This document shows positions 8,758 to 18,394 of a DNA stretch of 64,000 nt, in pieces. Source of the DNA: Halovenus amylolytica (GTDB lineage: Archaea; Halobacteriota; Halobacteria; Halobacteriales; Haloarculaceae); assembly GCA_004015825.1 (NCBI GenBank), contig SAYS01000016.1, forward strand, positions 62,001-126,000, in the 5' to 3' direction. The position numbers were made by a program, and so were the translations under genes. Within the stretch, counting starts at the first letter, position 1; the number at the start of each line of letters is the position of its first letter. Below the pieces are notes generated by a model, which was not told where the DNA came from, made no database searches, and was given only the letters and a program-made list of their open reading frames with translations.

Positions 8758-9460
8758 GGTATCGCCCCTACACATAAAGTATTGTCCCGAATTTCAGTAA
8801 ACCTCTGTAAATCACGCTTATCAGTGACTAAACTGTGGTATAGCTCTCGTCGAAATCAGAACCTGCCCCGACTTTGGGCGGTGAATAGCTGATCTAAATC
8901 CGTAGAGCGGGTCGATACAGTGCTGTTGTAGAGATCTCGATCAAGGTAGATGGCCGTGACGCTCGGGTCGTCGAGGAGTTCGAGACACCCGCCGAGGACA
9001 TCGCTGGTGGTTTCGCCAGCGTATACCGCCTGAGTAGTGTTCATCGACCCTGACAGTGAGGTACTATCGGCTATGGCTCGAAAAAATACCCCTCTCAGAT
9101 TATCTCGTTGTATATCTGATCTACCGGAATCGTCCGAGAGAACGCTCTTCGCTCGATTTTCACTACAACTATCTCAGAGATACAACGTGAAACACCGAGT
9201 TATACAGGCTGGTCGGTGCTGGGGCTCTTGCCGCGTGTCCCCAACGTTCGAAGTTCTAGAAATATTATCGAAGTTAGCTGAACATCTTGTGTATATTCCG
9301 GCACATGAGTAATAATAATATGATAACAAACCGGTTATTGCGAGAAACTCAACTCAATATTCGACAATCCGACTGGTAGCACGCGCTTCTCACAAATACG
9401 AAACGAGCTGATTTGCCGTCTCGCGTGGCAGACAGGGGCGCGCAGTGACGAAATAAGTCG
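8758..9460. other. Low-GC intergenic stretch, no secure gene
   Basis: AT content rises sharply here. A 62-codon minus frame at 8856-9044 (AGETTSDVLGG, DDPSVTAIYLDRDLY) looks protein-like and could be a fragment of an unknown haloarchaeal gene, but it has no recognisable domain. A plus frame at 9037-9312 has unlikely composition. Nothing else is supported. Confidence 0.35.
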
Positions 9461-9469
9461 AATGCAACT

Positions 9470-9990
9470 CGATAATTTGAATCGAGACGTAAGAGAGATC
9501 AAGATCCGATCGTCGAAACTTAACCAGGATGATCACGAGGATCTATATTACCGTTACGTTTTTTACGAGAAATAGATGGATTTAGCGCTTGCTGAATACC
9601 TACAGGAGCGCAGTCAAAAAGACCCTGAGCAAGAGTGGCCGTACTTGCTTATGGGGTCGAAAGGCGGGCAGCTAGACTCCGCATGTATCAAAAATAATTA
9701 AAAAGAGCGCGTATGAAGCCAATATTCAGCAACCGTTAGTAAGAGACAATGACGGAAGTGTAAGGGGTTGTTATATATGGCACACAGAATGCGCTACGCC
9801 CGCATAACCCATTAAGACGGACATGAATTTAAATGTGGTCCGAATGATCCCAGGGCACGCGTCAATGGACACGACACTCTCGTCCATCCAACCAGATTGG
9901 GACGAGGCCTGTACGGAGTTTCGTGACGCGGTAGAGGGATTCGTAACTCTGCTAAAATCTAATTCACCAGACTCTCTCTGTAAGAAAACA
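9470..9990 (+). pseudogene. Tyrosine recombinase (integrase) relic
   Basis: Successive fragments in the plus direction resemble parts of an archaeal XerC/D-type integrase in the right order: an REIKIRSSK strand, DLALAEYLQER with WPYLLMGSKGGQL, then IPGHASMDTTL, which corresponds to the conserved GH-x-x-x-x-T-T region before the catalytic Tyr. The frame is broken in several places and the N-terminal part is not visible. The GC is lower than neighbouring genes, in keeping with old foreign DNA. It marks a decayed integrative element. Confidence 0.5.
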
Positions 9991-10063
9991 GCTGTTGCTG
10001 AGACGCGTGTGTCACTCACTCAACTGCTGAAACACATGACATTTACCAGTCCGTGTTTCGAGG

Positions 10064-10834
10064 TTACTCCTCCCGGGTATAGATCACAACACCGCCGATA
10101 TCGGGATCCTCTGTAAAATTGTACGCCCGGGCGCGACAGTCGACGCTCTGTCCGTTTTTGTGGACAGCCTCAAAGTGGATGTCTGTCGGTGTGTCAGGGT
10201 CGCTGAGCCGCTTTTCGAACTGTTCCGTAATGTGATCGCGGTGGTCTTCGTGGACGAGCGCAAACGGCCCGAGTTCCTCGACTTCGTCCGGCGTGTAGCC
10301 GAGAATCCGTTCGACCGATCCGGAGACAAATACGATGTCTCCGGTCTCCGAAACGACTGCAATCATGTCTGTGGCATGTTCGAGCACTTTTTCCAAGAAC
10401 CGCTGTGTTCGAGCAGCCTCTTTCGTCGCCCGATACCGCTCAACACTGTTCTTGATGCGGTTTGCTAGAACTGTGTACTGATCGGTGCCACCCTTTTTCT
10501 GGAGGTAGTCTGTCACCCCCTTTGAGATTGCCTTGGCTGCGATCTCTTCTGACCCTTTGCCGGTGAAGAGAATAAACGGGAGGCCGGGGTGTTCTGCTCG
10601 GATTTCAGCGAGCAGTTCAAGTCCGTTCATGCCGGGCATATCGTAGTCGCTCACGATACAATCGCAGTCGCTGTCAGCAGCTTCAGGATCCACGTCACGG
10701 AGTCGGGCTAGCGCATCCGCCGCTTTAGTCTCTGTCACGACCGAGAACGCCTCGTCTTCCCGCTCAAGCGCAGTAGCGGTCAGTTCGGCGAAACCGGGAT
10801 CATCATCAACAGTAAGTACACCGATCTTCTGCAT
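10064..10834 (-). CDS. Response regulator with receiver and PAS domains
   Basis: 256 aa. The N-terminal receiver has the acidic pair in LTVDDD, phospho-acceptor D63 in VSDYDMPGMNG, the conserved Thr in FTGKGSE and Lys in YLQKKGG. A PAS domain follows (about 148-254: VLEHATDMIAVVSETGDIVFVSGSVERILGY, with a PAC-like end GGVVIYTREE). There is no kinase, DNA-binding or HalOD1 output, so it probably works by interaction with a partner kinase. This receiver-PAS layout is common in haloarchaea, and the neighbouring histidine kinase at 11137 has a related receiver. Confidence 0.88.
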   Translation of the reverse strand: MQKIGVLTVDDDPGFAELTATALEREDEAFSVVTETKAADALARLRDVDPEAADSDCDCIVSDYDMPGMNGLELLAEIRAEHPGLPFILFTGKGSEEIAAKAISKGVTDYLQKKGGTDQYTVLANRIKNSVERYRATKEAARTQRFLEKVLEHATDMIAVVSETGDIVFVSGSVERILGYTPDEVEELGPFALVHEDHRDHITEQFEKRLSDPDTPTDIHFEAVHKNGQSVDCRARAYNFTEDPDIGGVVIYTREE

Positions 10835-10928
10835 GTACTGTCAGAAGGTGTAACAGAACATAACTATTTATTTCAAAATTATAAAAATGTATACTTTGCT
10901 TTCGAGAGACCGTGCTTTCGGTGTCTCA

Positions 10929-11037
10929 TAGTGATTGTTGCGGTTATTTTCGCGACCACGTCACAAATATCGATGTTTCACGGCGCCTATCTGACATTTT
11001 CTTTCACTGTGGCGGTACAGACTCGCAACAATCACTA
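10929..11037 (+). mobile_element. 109-bp inverted-repeat element, copy 1
   Basis: Terminal inverted repeats TAGTGATTGTTGCG, flanked on both sides by TCA (10926-10928 and 11038-11040). No coding capacity. It sits in the 5' region of the histidine kinase gene. With copy 2 it forms a GATTGTT subfamily. Confidence 0.85.
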
Positions 11038-11136
11038 TCAGCGGATACGCTGCCGCCAATACTGACAGTATGGGATTTCTCACCCGACATCTCTTACGTC
11101 TCGACTGTGTAACCTTTGAGCAATGAGCAGATATTC

Positions 11137-13674
11137 ATGACCGCTATCAATGATATTATCACCGTTCTCTATATCGACGACGGCTCGGGGGTGACTGACA
11201 GGACTGTCGCCTCGCTTGAACGGGAGGACGAACGCATCACTGTTCGCACTGCCACGAACGCAAAGGAAGGACTTGATCTACTGGCTACCAGTACTGTCGA
11301 TTGTATCGTCTCGGAGTATGACCTGCCGATGACGAACGGCATCGAGTTCCTCAAAACCGTCCGTAAGGAGTCTCCGGACCTTCCGTTCATCCTGTATACC
11401 GAGCATGGTTCAGAGGAAGTTGCCAGTCAAGCGATCTCAGCGGGCGTGACTGAATACCTCGAAAAAGAGAAGCCGGGTCAGGAGAGCGTACTGGTAGACC
11501 GGATTCACCATGCCGTGTCAGATCGAGGCCCGGCGATCGATCGTGAGCAACGGAGTAATCGTCTCGAACAAATCCTGAAAACTGTTCCGTCGTGTGTCGT
11601 CCAGCTCGATCGAGATGGGCGGTTCATCTTTGCTAACGACCGTGCTGTCGAGGTGCTTGGATTGCAACAAACGGAACTGATGGATCGAGCGTACAACGAT
11701 CCAGAATGGGAAATCTCTGATCTGGATGGGAATCCAATACCGGACGACCAACTCCCGTTTCGACAGGTTCGTGATACCGGTCAATCACTTCACGGATTCC
11801 GACACAAAATACGGTGGCCGGATGAGACCGAAAAGATTCTCTCAGTAAACGGTGCACCATTATTTGACGACGATAGGAGTATCGAGAGCGTTGTTTGTTC
11901 GTTAACCGACATCACTGACCGAGTCGAACGTCAATCACGTATCAAAGAAACTACCGCACGTCTCGAAGCGCTGTTCGAGAACTCGCCCGACATGATCAAT
12001 GTCCACGATACTGCGGGACAGATTACCGAAGTGAATTCGCAACTCTGTGAAGCAACGGGCTACAGCCAGTCGGAGCTCACTGGAATGAAGGTATGGGAAC
12101 TTGATCAAACAGTCGATCCAGCGGCTATTACGAACCGGTGGGGCGAAATGGCGGTTGGTGATCGACATAGACTTGAGGGGGTCTATCAACGGAAAGATGG
12201 AACGACATTTCCAGTGGAAGTTCATCTCAGACGGCTCGATCTGGCGGGTGATGATCGGTTCGTCGTGATCAGTCGGGACATCTCGGCTCGGAAGGAAAGC
12301 GAACAGCAACGCCAGCGCGAACACGATCGGTTCCAGGCGGTATTCGAAGACTCGTTCGATGCGATGGTCATTACAGACGACGATGGACAGTACGTCGATG
12401 CAAACGAGAGCGCAACCGAGCTGTTCGGCCTCGCAAAAAAAGAATTATTGGGGCGGTCAATCGACGACTTTGCACCCGAGAACTTTGACTTCGAGACTGC
12501 GTGGCGTGAGTTCCAACAGGCAGAAAACGACCGTGGAATCTTTCCACTCGTCCGGCCTGATGGAACGGAACGGATCGTCGAATACGCCGCGACAAGAGAT
12601 ATTATGCCTGGCCAGCACCTGTCGGTGATCCGGGACATTACCGAACGGGAGGAGCGCGAACGGGAACTCGAACGGATGCGTGAATTGCTCGAACAGACCG
12701 AGCGAATTGCTGACATTGGGGGATGGGAGATCGATACAGAGACGATGGATGTCTTTTGGTCGAAACCGCTGTTCGATCTGCTTGGGATTTATGCCGACGA
12801 GGAACCGCCACTGGACAAAGCCCTTGATGTGTACCACAAGGACGACCGTCCGATCGTCGAAGAGGCCGTCGAGACAGCACTGGAGTCGGGCGAGCCATTT
12901 GATGTAGAAGCACGATTCCGACGGCCCGACGGAGAGATCCGCTGGCTTCGAGTCCAAGGAACACCCACAATCGAAGACGGTGAGGTCGTCACTCTTCGTG
13001 GAACAGTCCATGATATTACCGAACGGAAGGAACGGGAAGAACAACTGGAAGCACAGAATCAACGGTTGTCAGAGTTCGCTGACATCGTCAGTCATGACCT
13101 GCGGAATCCGCTCACCACCGCGCAAGGTCGGTTAGAACTGGCCCGGGCCGACTGTGATAGCGCGCACTTGGAATCAATTGAAGATCTTCACGAGCGAATG
13201 TGGACATTGATCGATGATCTGCTTGCGCTTGCTCGGACGGATACCACTGTGACTGATTGCAAACCGGTGGATCTCGCAGCAGTCGCGTCGGATTGCTGGA
13301 CAACCGTCGAGACAGGTGACGCCACTCTCGTTACCAATAGTCACCACACTGTGCAGGCGGATAAAAGCCGATTGAAACAACTGTTCGAAAACCTCATTCG
13401 GAATGCAATTGAGCACGGCGGCGAAGACGTCACGGTAACGATCGGTGATCTGGCTGACGGCTTCTACGTTGCGGATGACGGATCTGGTATTCCGGTAGAC
13501 CAACAAGATGAGGTGTTCGAAACGGGCTATTCGACGAACCCTTACGGAACTGGCTTCGGATTGAGCATCGTTCAACAAGTGGTTGAGGCACACGATTGGA
13601 TCATCACTGTAACTGACGGATCGGACGAAGGCGGCGCACGATTCGAAATCACTGGTGTCGTTATTCAAGAATAA
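11137..13674 (+). CDS. Multi-PAS sensor histidine kinase with altered receiver
   Basis: 845 aa from the ATG at 11137 (a TTG start at 11116 would add seven residues). Order: receiver-like domain (about 1-125), four PAS domains (about 140-262, 270-390, 395-510, 515-640), a HisKA helix with H653 in SHDLRNPLT, and an HATPase with N box ENLIRNAIEH, G1 DDGSGIP and G2 YGTGFGLSI. No membrane segment, so it is a cytoplasmic sensor. In the receiver the phospho-acceptor position is Glu (E60 in CIVSEYDLP), where the homologous protein at 10064 has Asp. The other receiver landmarks (DD pair, Thr, Lys) remain. The ligand is unknown. Confidence 0.92.
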   Translation: MTAINDIITVLYIDDGSGVTDRTVASLEREDERITVRTATNAKEGLDLLATSTVDCIVSEYDLPMTNGIEFLKTVRKESPDLPFILYTEHGSEEVASQAISAGVTEYLEKEKPGQESVLVDRIHHAVSDRGPAIDREQRSNRLEQILKTVPSCVVQLDRDGRFIFANDRAVEVLGLQQTELMDRAYNDPEWEISDLDGNPIPDDQLPFRQVRDTGQSLHGFRHKIRWPDETEKILSVNGAPLFDDDRSIESVVCSLTDITDRVERQSRIKETTARLEALFENSPDMINVHDTAGQITEVNSQLCEATGYSQSELTGMKVWELDQTVDPAAITNRWGEMAVGDRHRLEGVYQRKDGTTFPVEVHLRRLDLAGDDRFVVISRDISARKESEQQRQREHDRFQAVFEDSFDAMVITDDDGQYVDANESATELFGLAKKELLGRSIDDFAPENFDFETAWREFQQAENDRGIFPLVRPDGTERIVEYAATRDIMPGQHLSVIRDITEREERERELERMRELLEQTERIADIGGWEIDTETMDVFWSKPLFDLLGIYADEEPPLDKALDVYHKDDRPIVEEAVETALESGEPFDVEARFRRPDGEIRWLRVQGTPTIEDGEVVTLRGTVHDITERKEREEQLEAQNQRLSEFADIVSHDLRNPLTTAQGRLELARADCDSAHLESIEDLHERMWTLIDDLLALARTDTTVTDCKPVDLAAVASDCWTTVETGDATLVTNSHHTVQADKSRLKQLFENLIRNAIEHGGEDVTVTIGDLADGFYVADDGSGIPVDQQDEVFETGYSTNPYGTGFGLSIVQQVVEAHDWIITVTDGSDEGGARFEITGVVIQE

Positions 13675-13898
13675 ATCGAAATATTGCCTGAAGAATTTTA
13701 ACGACTTGTCAGCTGAATTGGGTTTTAGAGACAGTCACCCAACTTATACCTGATACACACGATAATATTATCATATTTCACTATTATTATTAACACATAT
13801 AGTTCTAAATATATCCTTGTTCGATTTTACAGATGTATTCAATCTTGGCTCTGGTAACTAGCGAAACACGTTTATCATGGCAAAGTCACTAACATACC

Positions 13899-14591
13899 AT
13901 GACTGATAAATCAAAACAGAACGTGTTATTCGTCGATGATGTCCCCGAAGATGCCAGTCTCTATGCGGATTATTTCGATCAGGATTCAACGATCCAACCG
14001 ATAACGGCACTATCGGCCGACGAAGGCCTCACCAGATTAGCACAGTCAGAAATCGATTGTGTCGTCAGTGACAGCGTACACACCGAAGAAGGGGATCCAT
14101 TGGTCGCTGTCGCCAAACAGCGCTATCCAGATATCCCCGTTCTCCTCCACTCGGGACGATCAGCCGATATGCTCCCGACCGAAATCGTCGATAAATTCCT
14201 GCAGAAAGGGACCAGAACAGATGACTCGACAGCACTCGAAATATTGAGTGATAGCATCCGTGAACTTGTCGCCGAAGAGCATCAGCCCACAGCACCAAGG
14301 CAAAATGATTCTGATCAGCGGTGGCATTCGCTCGGCACGTTTGATTGGAGCAGGCAGAATAGCCTTGTCGTGACGGTGCTCGAAGCGCTCGCCGCGGAAA
14401 CAGGGTCGGATATAGAGGATTTGGGGCCGCTGTACGATAGTATCGATCCAGACGCACTGACTGTCCTCATGACTCATGCTGCAACGAAAGGAACAAACAG
14501 CACCGCTGAAGTACAATTCGAGATGTCGGGATACACTGTTCGGGTACGCTCGGACGGAACCGTCGAATACAGCGAAGATACCGACCGATAG
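13899..14591 (+). CDS. Response regulator with HalOD1 output domain
   Basis: 230 aa. Receiver domain with VLFVDDVPED and phospho-acceptor D58 in CVVSDS; the loop after it (VHTEEGDP) is unusual and lacks the common MPxMDG. The conserved Thr position is Ser in LLHSGRS, and Lys is present in FLQKGT. Residues about 143-228 match the haloarchaeal output domain HalOD1 (VVTVLEALAAETGSDIEDL, YDSIDPDALTVLM, SGYTVRVRSDGTVEY). A TATA-like CGTTTATC about 30 bases upstream suggests a leaderless transcript. Probably works with the upstream kinase. Confidence 0.88.
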   Translation: MTDKSKQNVLFVDDVPEDASLYADYFDQDSTIQPITALSADEGLTRLAQSEIDCVVSDSVHTEEGDPLVAVAKQRYPDIPVLLHSGRSADMLPTEIVDKFLQKGTRTDDSTALEILSDSIRELVAEEHQPTAPRQNDSDQRWHSLGTFDWSRQNSLVVTVLEALAAETGSDIEDLGPLYDSIDPDALTVLMTHAATKGTNSTAEVQFEMSGYTVRVRSDGTVEYSEDTDR

Positions 14592-15048
14592 TGTCCTGTC
14601 TAAGGCTGAAGAACTGTACCATCTGAACGATACATCTTCCTACGAATTGCTTTGACCGTTTTGTCGTCTTTGGAGTCCTTCCTCGCGTACTTTAACTCAA
14701 GAACGTCCCGATAGACCCCGAAGAGAGTCGTTCCCGTCGAGCAAGTCATAGTGATTGTTGCGAGTCTGTACCGCTCTAGCGACGCAAATTCTGTGTTACA
14801 CGCCGTGACACGTCGATATCCGTGACTCGGTCACGAAAATAACCGCAACAATCACTATCAGTCGGTCTCTGCGTTTGCACCAAATAGTACACGAGTGCCA
14901 CGGCCCCGCAGAATCGTCCTTCGTTCGAAGAGCTATGCAAACACATGGATACGGTACCGTTGGCGCTATTCGACCGTCTCTATTTTTCGTTCTTGGAAAA
15001 TGGCGTCAGTGTGAGCGGATGAATATTGATATGAACAAGAACTGACCG
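14592..15048. other. Intergenic region containing a 109-bp element
   Basis: Apart from the inverted-repeat element at 14749-14857 I see no gene. A minus-strand frame of about 45 codons ending near 14594 has protein-like composition but no recognisable domain and no start of its own. Confidence 0.5.
14749..14857 (-). mobile_element. 109-bp inverted-repeat element, copy 2
   Basis: Same terminal repeats as copy 1 (TAGTGATTGTTGCG), opposite orientation, flanked by TCA at 14746-14748 and 14858-14860. The internal sequence is diverged from copy 1. Confidence 0.85.
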
Positions 15049-15216
15049 TTACTGCAGTGATTCGGCGTACTTCAAAACGATTGGCGTGGTAATAACCACC
15101 AGCGCGATGAGTGCGAAAAACCCCGCCAAATCCAGTAGAGCCATCGGGTTATCTACCAGAGCAAGCCCGATGTTCTCTAACCAGTGGATCCCGTATACAT
15201 TAGACAATACACTCAT
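15049..15216 (-). CDS. Small single-span membrane protein
   Basis: 55 aa from the ATG at 15216 (MSVLSNVYG). The C-terminal half contains one hydrophobic helix (LLDLAGFFALIALVVITTPIVL), with a short charged tail KYAESLQ. No family recognised. It is near, but not clearly in, the transcription unit of the secreted hydrolase gene upstream on the same strand. Confidence 0.45.
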   Translation of the reverse strand: MSVLSNVYGIHWLENIGLALVDNPMALLDLAGFFALIALVVITTPIVLKYAESLQ

Positions 15217-15379
15217 GACGAACTGGCAGTCCAAGAGTCAGTACCAGGCCCCTCTCCGAACGACAATAAATGAGGAAGACTGGTCGCAATGGCTTGCTCA
15301 CCTCCTTCGGATGTCGTCCGGTCCATTCGGACTCGAAACGCCGGAACGGCCACCCTCCAGCGTTCGACGTGAAGTTGTG

Positions 15380-17113
15380 TTATTCGTCTTCGGATCCTGT
15401 CACCCGTCGCCCGAGCAGGTATGCCATGCCTCCAATACCTGCGACTGAGCTCCCGATTCCAAATCCAGGACCAGAGTCATCGGTACTTTCAGATGGACTG
15501 GTAGTCGCTGTGTCGTCAGATGCACTAGTACCATCATCTTGTACGACGACCTGTTGAGTCGTCTCGACAGTTGTGCCCTGGTCACTGACAACAGTGAGTG
15601 TGACCTGGTATGTCCCTGTCTCCTCATACCTGTGCGTGGTTGTCTCGCCAGCAGCGGTCTGCCCATCCCCAAAGTCCCACGTATAACTCACAAGCGTTCC
15701 CACGTTGGGACTGGATCCACCCGCATCGAACTCGATTTGTTCACCCGAACGTGGCTCAGTGGGAGCCAATCGGAAATCTGCGATGACGCCGAGTTGGTCG
15801 CCGAAATCACTAATATCTTTCCCATTGATACTGCGTCGATGGAATTCGACGAGTTCGTCATTCTCTGCCGGTCGATGGCCACGGCCCGTATAGATTTTAA
15901 ATTGTGCGTCAATCCCGGCAGCCTCGTATGCCCTCTGACACTCCGGGAATCGGTCCTCAATCATATCCTCTCCGTAGACGTTCAACGCGAGCTCACGCAG
16001 TTCGTCGTTCCACGCATCGTCGTACGGGATCGTGTCGTTCGTGTCTTCACTCCCCATATAGAGCAACTGGTTGACTTCGTTTAGCTGGTCAACATCTATC
16101 TGTTTCCCTGTTAACGATCCAAGATCCCCGATCCCAACGTGGTAGTCTAGCGTGTGACCATTCCACTCTTCATGGGGAAGCAGTGCCATTCCGTTTAATC
16201 CACCTGCAGTGACGGAGAGCACATGCTCGGGATGCAAAACTGTGAAGCGATCAGCAAAATTCCCCGAGGCTGAAAATCCATTGAGGATGATTTTCTCCCT
16301 GAATGTATATGCATCACCGGACAGCCGATCCTTTGCATCCTCGATCATCCGGAGAAGCTGTCGGTCAATGCGCTCAAGATCGTTCCCCTCGATCTCCAAT
16401 GTTTGACGATCCAGCTGGTGCGTGTAATGTGTCCCGTCAACTGGTTCCCGCATCGGCCGTGGGAACACAGGAATGAGCAGTGGAATCCCGAGTTCCTCAC
16501 TGATTGGACGCGATGGTCCATTAGCGAGATTGAATTCGGCCCGTGACTTGTGTTGTTCAAAATCATCGGTGGCGGTCCCGGTGTTGTTCGGTTCAACGAG
16601 AAGCGGGATTTGACCGTCATTCCGGTCAGTTGGGCTAAAAAGATAATACGGATAATTGAAGCCAGCCTCCGGATCAGCCTCAACAAACGTTTTCCCAAGT
16701 GTTGCATCGATATCTTCATTAACAGCGACAATCGCTTGCTGGACAGTAATGACATCCGACGAGTGGACATCTCCGTCCCACAGCCACACTTCGATTACTT
16801 GTGTTTCTTCGATCGGCTGGTCTAACTCGACTGTGAGGTTCTGTTCGTTCGTTCCTGCTGGCAGTTCTTTCGTGTCGAATATCGTATTGTTTTGCTCGAC
16901 TTGATCCTGAATCATTAGCGTCCCCTCGGTATTTACCGAAACCGAGGCGATGACGATCGAATCGCCATCAGATTCCTGCTGTTCAAAAACAAGTGCGTCT
17001 GATTGTGCAGTGGTTTCTGTGCTCAGAGAAAAGAGACCAACTGACCCAATCAGCCCCATTCCAGCCGTCTGCATCAACTGACGTCGTCTCAGTTCCGAGA
17101 ATTCGTCTGACAC
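15380..17113 (-). CDS. Secreted alpha/beta hydrolase with PKD domain and PGF-CTERM anchor
   Basis: 577 aa from the GTG at 17113, chosen because a TATA box lies about 25-30 bases upstream. A Tat-type signal (RRRQLMQTAGMGLIGSVG) opens the protein. Residues about 40-120 form a beta-rich domain. The middle (about 135-430) resembles an esterase or PHB-depolymerase-like alpha/beta hydrolase, with a candidate nucleophile elbow GFSASG and a late His in GRGHRPAEN. A PKD domain follows (SYTWDFGDGQTA, HRYEETGTYQVTLTV), then a Ser/Thr/Asp linker and a C-terminal PGFGIG-hydrophobic-RR segment typical of PGF-CTERM sorting by archaeosortase. So it is exported and lipid-anchored; the substrate is unknown. 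Confidence 0.75.
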   Translation of the reverse strand: MSDEFSELRRRQLMQTAGMGLIGSVGLFSLSTETTAQSDALVFEQQESDGDSIVIASVSVNTEGTLMIQDQVEQNNTIFDTKELPAGTNEQNLTVELDQPIEETQVIEVWLWDGDVHSSDVITVQQAIVAVNEDIDATLGKTFVEADPEAGFNYPYYLFSPTDRNDGQIPLLVEPNNTGTATDDFEQHKSRAEFNLANGPSRPISEELGIPLLIPVFPRPMREPVDGTHYTHQLDRQTLEIEGNDLERIDRQLLRMIEDAKDRLSGDAYTFREKIILNGFSASGNFADRFTVLHPEHVLSVTAGGLNGMALLPHEEWNGHTLDYHVGIGDLGSLTGKQIDVDQLNEVNQLLYMGSEDTNDTIPYDDAWNDELRELALNVYGEDMIEDRFPECQRAYEAAGIDAQFKIYTGRGHRPAENDELVEFHRRSINGKDISDFGDQLGVIADFRLAPTEPRSGEQIEFDAGGSSPNVGTLVSYTWDFGDGQTAAGETTTHRYEETGTYQVTLTVVSDQGTTVETTQQVVVQDDGTSASDDTATTSPSESTDDSGPGFGIGSSVAGIGGMAYLLGRRVTGSEDE

Positions 17114-17135
17114 ACTCAGCACCCCTCGGTTTACG

Positions 17136-17147
17136 GTTATAAAACTA
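17136..17147 (-). promoter_or_regulatory. TATA element of the secreted hydrolase gene
   Basis: On the minus strand this reads AGTTTTATAACC, centred about 28 bases before the GTG start at 17113, indicating a leaderless transcript. Confidence 0.5.
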
Positions 17148-17548
17148 ACTGGCAAGTAATCAAAATCGATAAACAACTACCGAACAGTACGACGTCCTTG
17201 GCGGACCAATAATCACACCCACACATATTGTGTGAAGTAGATCACTCGGTTGGATCTGATGGAGAATGGATAGATCTCGACGATAAATATCGACAGTCAG
17301 CGAAACGGCAGTCAAGAGGTTTGAAACGGATCAGCGAAACCACTGATCGACGAGGTCTCGGAATATCTCAGATTCAGTGAGTGTAAGGTCAATTTTTTTG
17401 GATTGGCTCTCTGCCTGAAATTGGTGACTGCAGCGACGATTCGAAGACACAGCGCAATGTCATCCAGCAGTAACCGCCAATTTTCATGATTGATACGTTC
17501 AGCGCAACGGTTATATTAACAGTCAAACGAGAAATCAATCACTCAATT

Positions 17549-17683
17549 ATGGATAATCCTGCAGATACCATTTACATTCGTCATGTTGACGACGCACTGG
17601 AGTTCACAGACTTGGTGGTTGCATATCTAGAACGCAAGGGCGACCACGTCAGCGTTCAGACCGCATTGAACGGGCGAGTTTGA
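17549..17683 (+). pseudogene. N-terminal fragment of a receiver-domain gene
   Basis: 44 codons: DTIYIRHVDDALEFTDLVVAYLERKGDHVSVQTAL. This matches the first beta-alpha-beta of haloarchaeal receivers (usually YVDDExEFADLVAxYLERE), but it stops before the phospho-acceptor strand. No continuation is found in any frame before the metalloprotease gene, so this is a gene remnant. Confidence 0.55.
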
Positions 17684-17711
17684 GACTAGATTAACTAGGC
17701 AATCACAAACA

Positions 17712-18266
17712 ATGAACCGACGGACATTATTGAGCGTTGCTGGCGGCGGTATCGCTCTGACGGTCGCAGGATCCACTAACTCCTTCGTTACGAACACCCC
17801 ACGTTACTCAGACTACGTAGACATCCCTGAGAGGAATATCTCAAACCCATATGGAAAACAAAAACTTACTGTACAACTCTCCCAACAGTCAGAATCGCAA
17901 TACGATGCATTTGTATTGACTCGTCAAGCGTTAGATTATTGGGAAGAATACAGTGAGAAGTTCGCTGGCTACCCTATTATCTATAATCTCAGCCATAATC
18001 ACGACACCCCCGATGTTCTCATTCGCTTTGTCGACTCAATTGAGGAATGTGGAAGTGACTCCACAGACAACAAAAACATAACTGGGTGTGCAGATCTTGT
18101 AAAAGATGTCGATCTAATAATAACACCAGTTACAGCGCATGTTATAACCGGCCGGGGACGCGATGAGACCCTTCGGACTCTGATACACGAGATCGGGCAT
18201 ACACTCGGGCTCACCCACCATGACGAACCAGCTAACTTCATGAGTAACGACGCCAGTTCCGTCTAA
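17712..18266 (+). CDS. Small exported metzincin-type metalloprotease
   Basis: 184 aa. It begins MNRRTLLSVAGGGIALTVAG, a short Tat-like export signal. The zinc site HEIGHTLGLTHHD (H159, E160, H163, H169) fits HExxHxxGxxH, and NFMS downstream can serve as the Met-turn, so this is a matrixin-like metzincin. No propeptide with a cysteine switch is evident and the catalytic domain is minimal. Codon use is AT-richer than the ribosomal genes, consistent with accessory DNA. Secreted peptidase activity is inferred. Confidence 0.75.
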   Translation: MNRRTLLSVAGGGIALTVAGSTNSFVTNTPRYSDYVDIPERNISNPYGKQKLTVQLSQQSESQYDAFVLTRQALDYWEEYSEKFAGYPIIYNLSHNHDTPDVLIRFVDSIEECGSDSTDNKNITGCADLVKDVDLIITPVTAHVITGRGRDETLRTLIHEIGHTLGLTHHDEPANFMSNDASSV

Positions 18267-18394
18267 TTTGGTACTCAATTTCCGATATTTTGTCACAACT
18301 AAACCACAGCGGTACCCGTCACTCAACTACGGGAGAATCTAGTCGAGCTCAACCAGTACTAAATATTTACCGAACTGTGATCGAAATCGAACCT

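Noticed and set aside
14594-14745. Minus frame of about 45 codons with protein-like composition
   Set aside because: No start codon, no recognisable domain, and bounded by a mobile element. It could be a gene tail, but there is nothing to support it.
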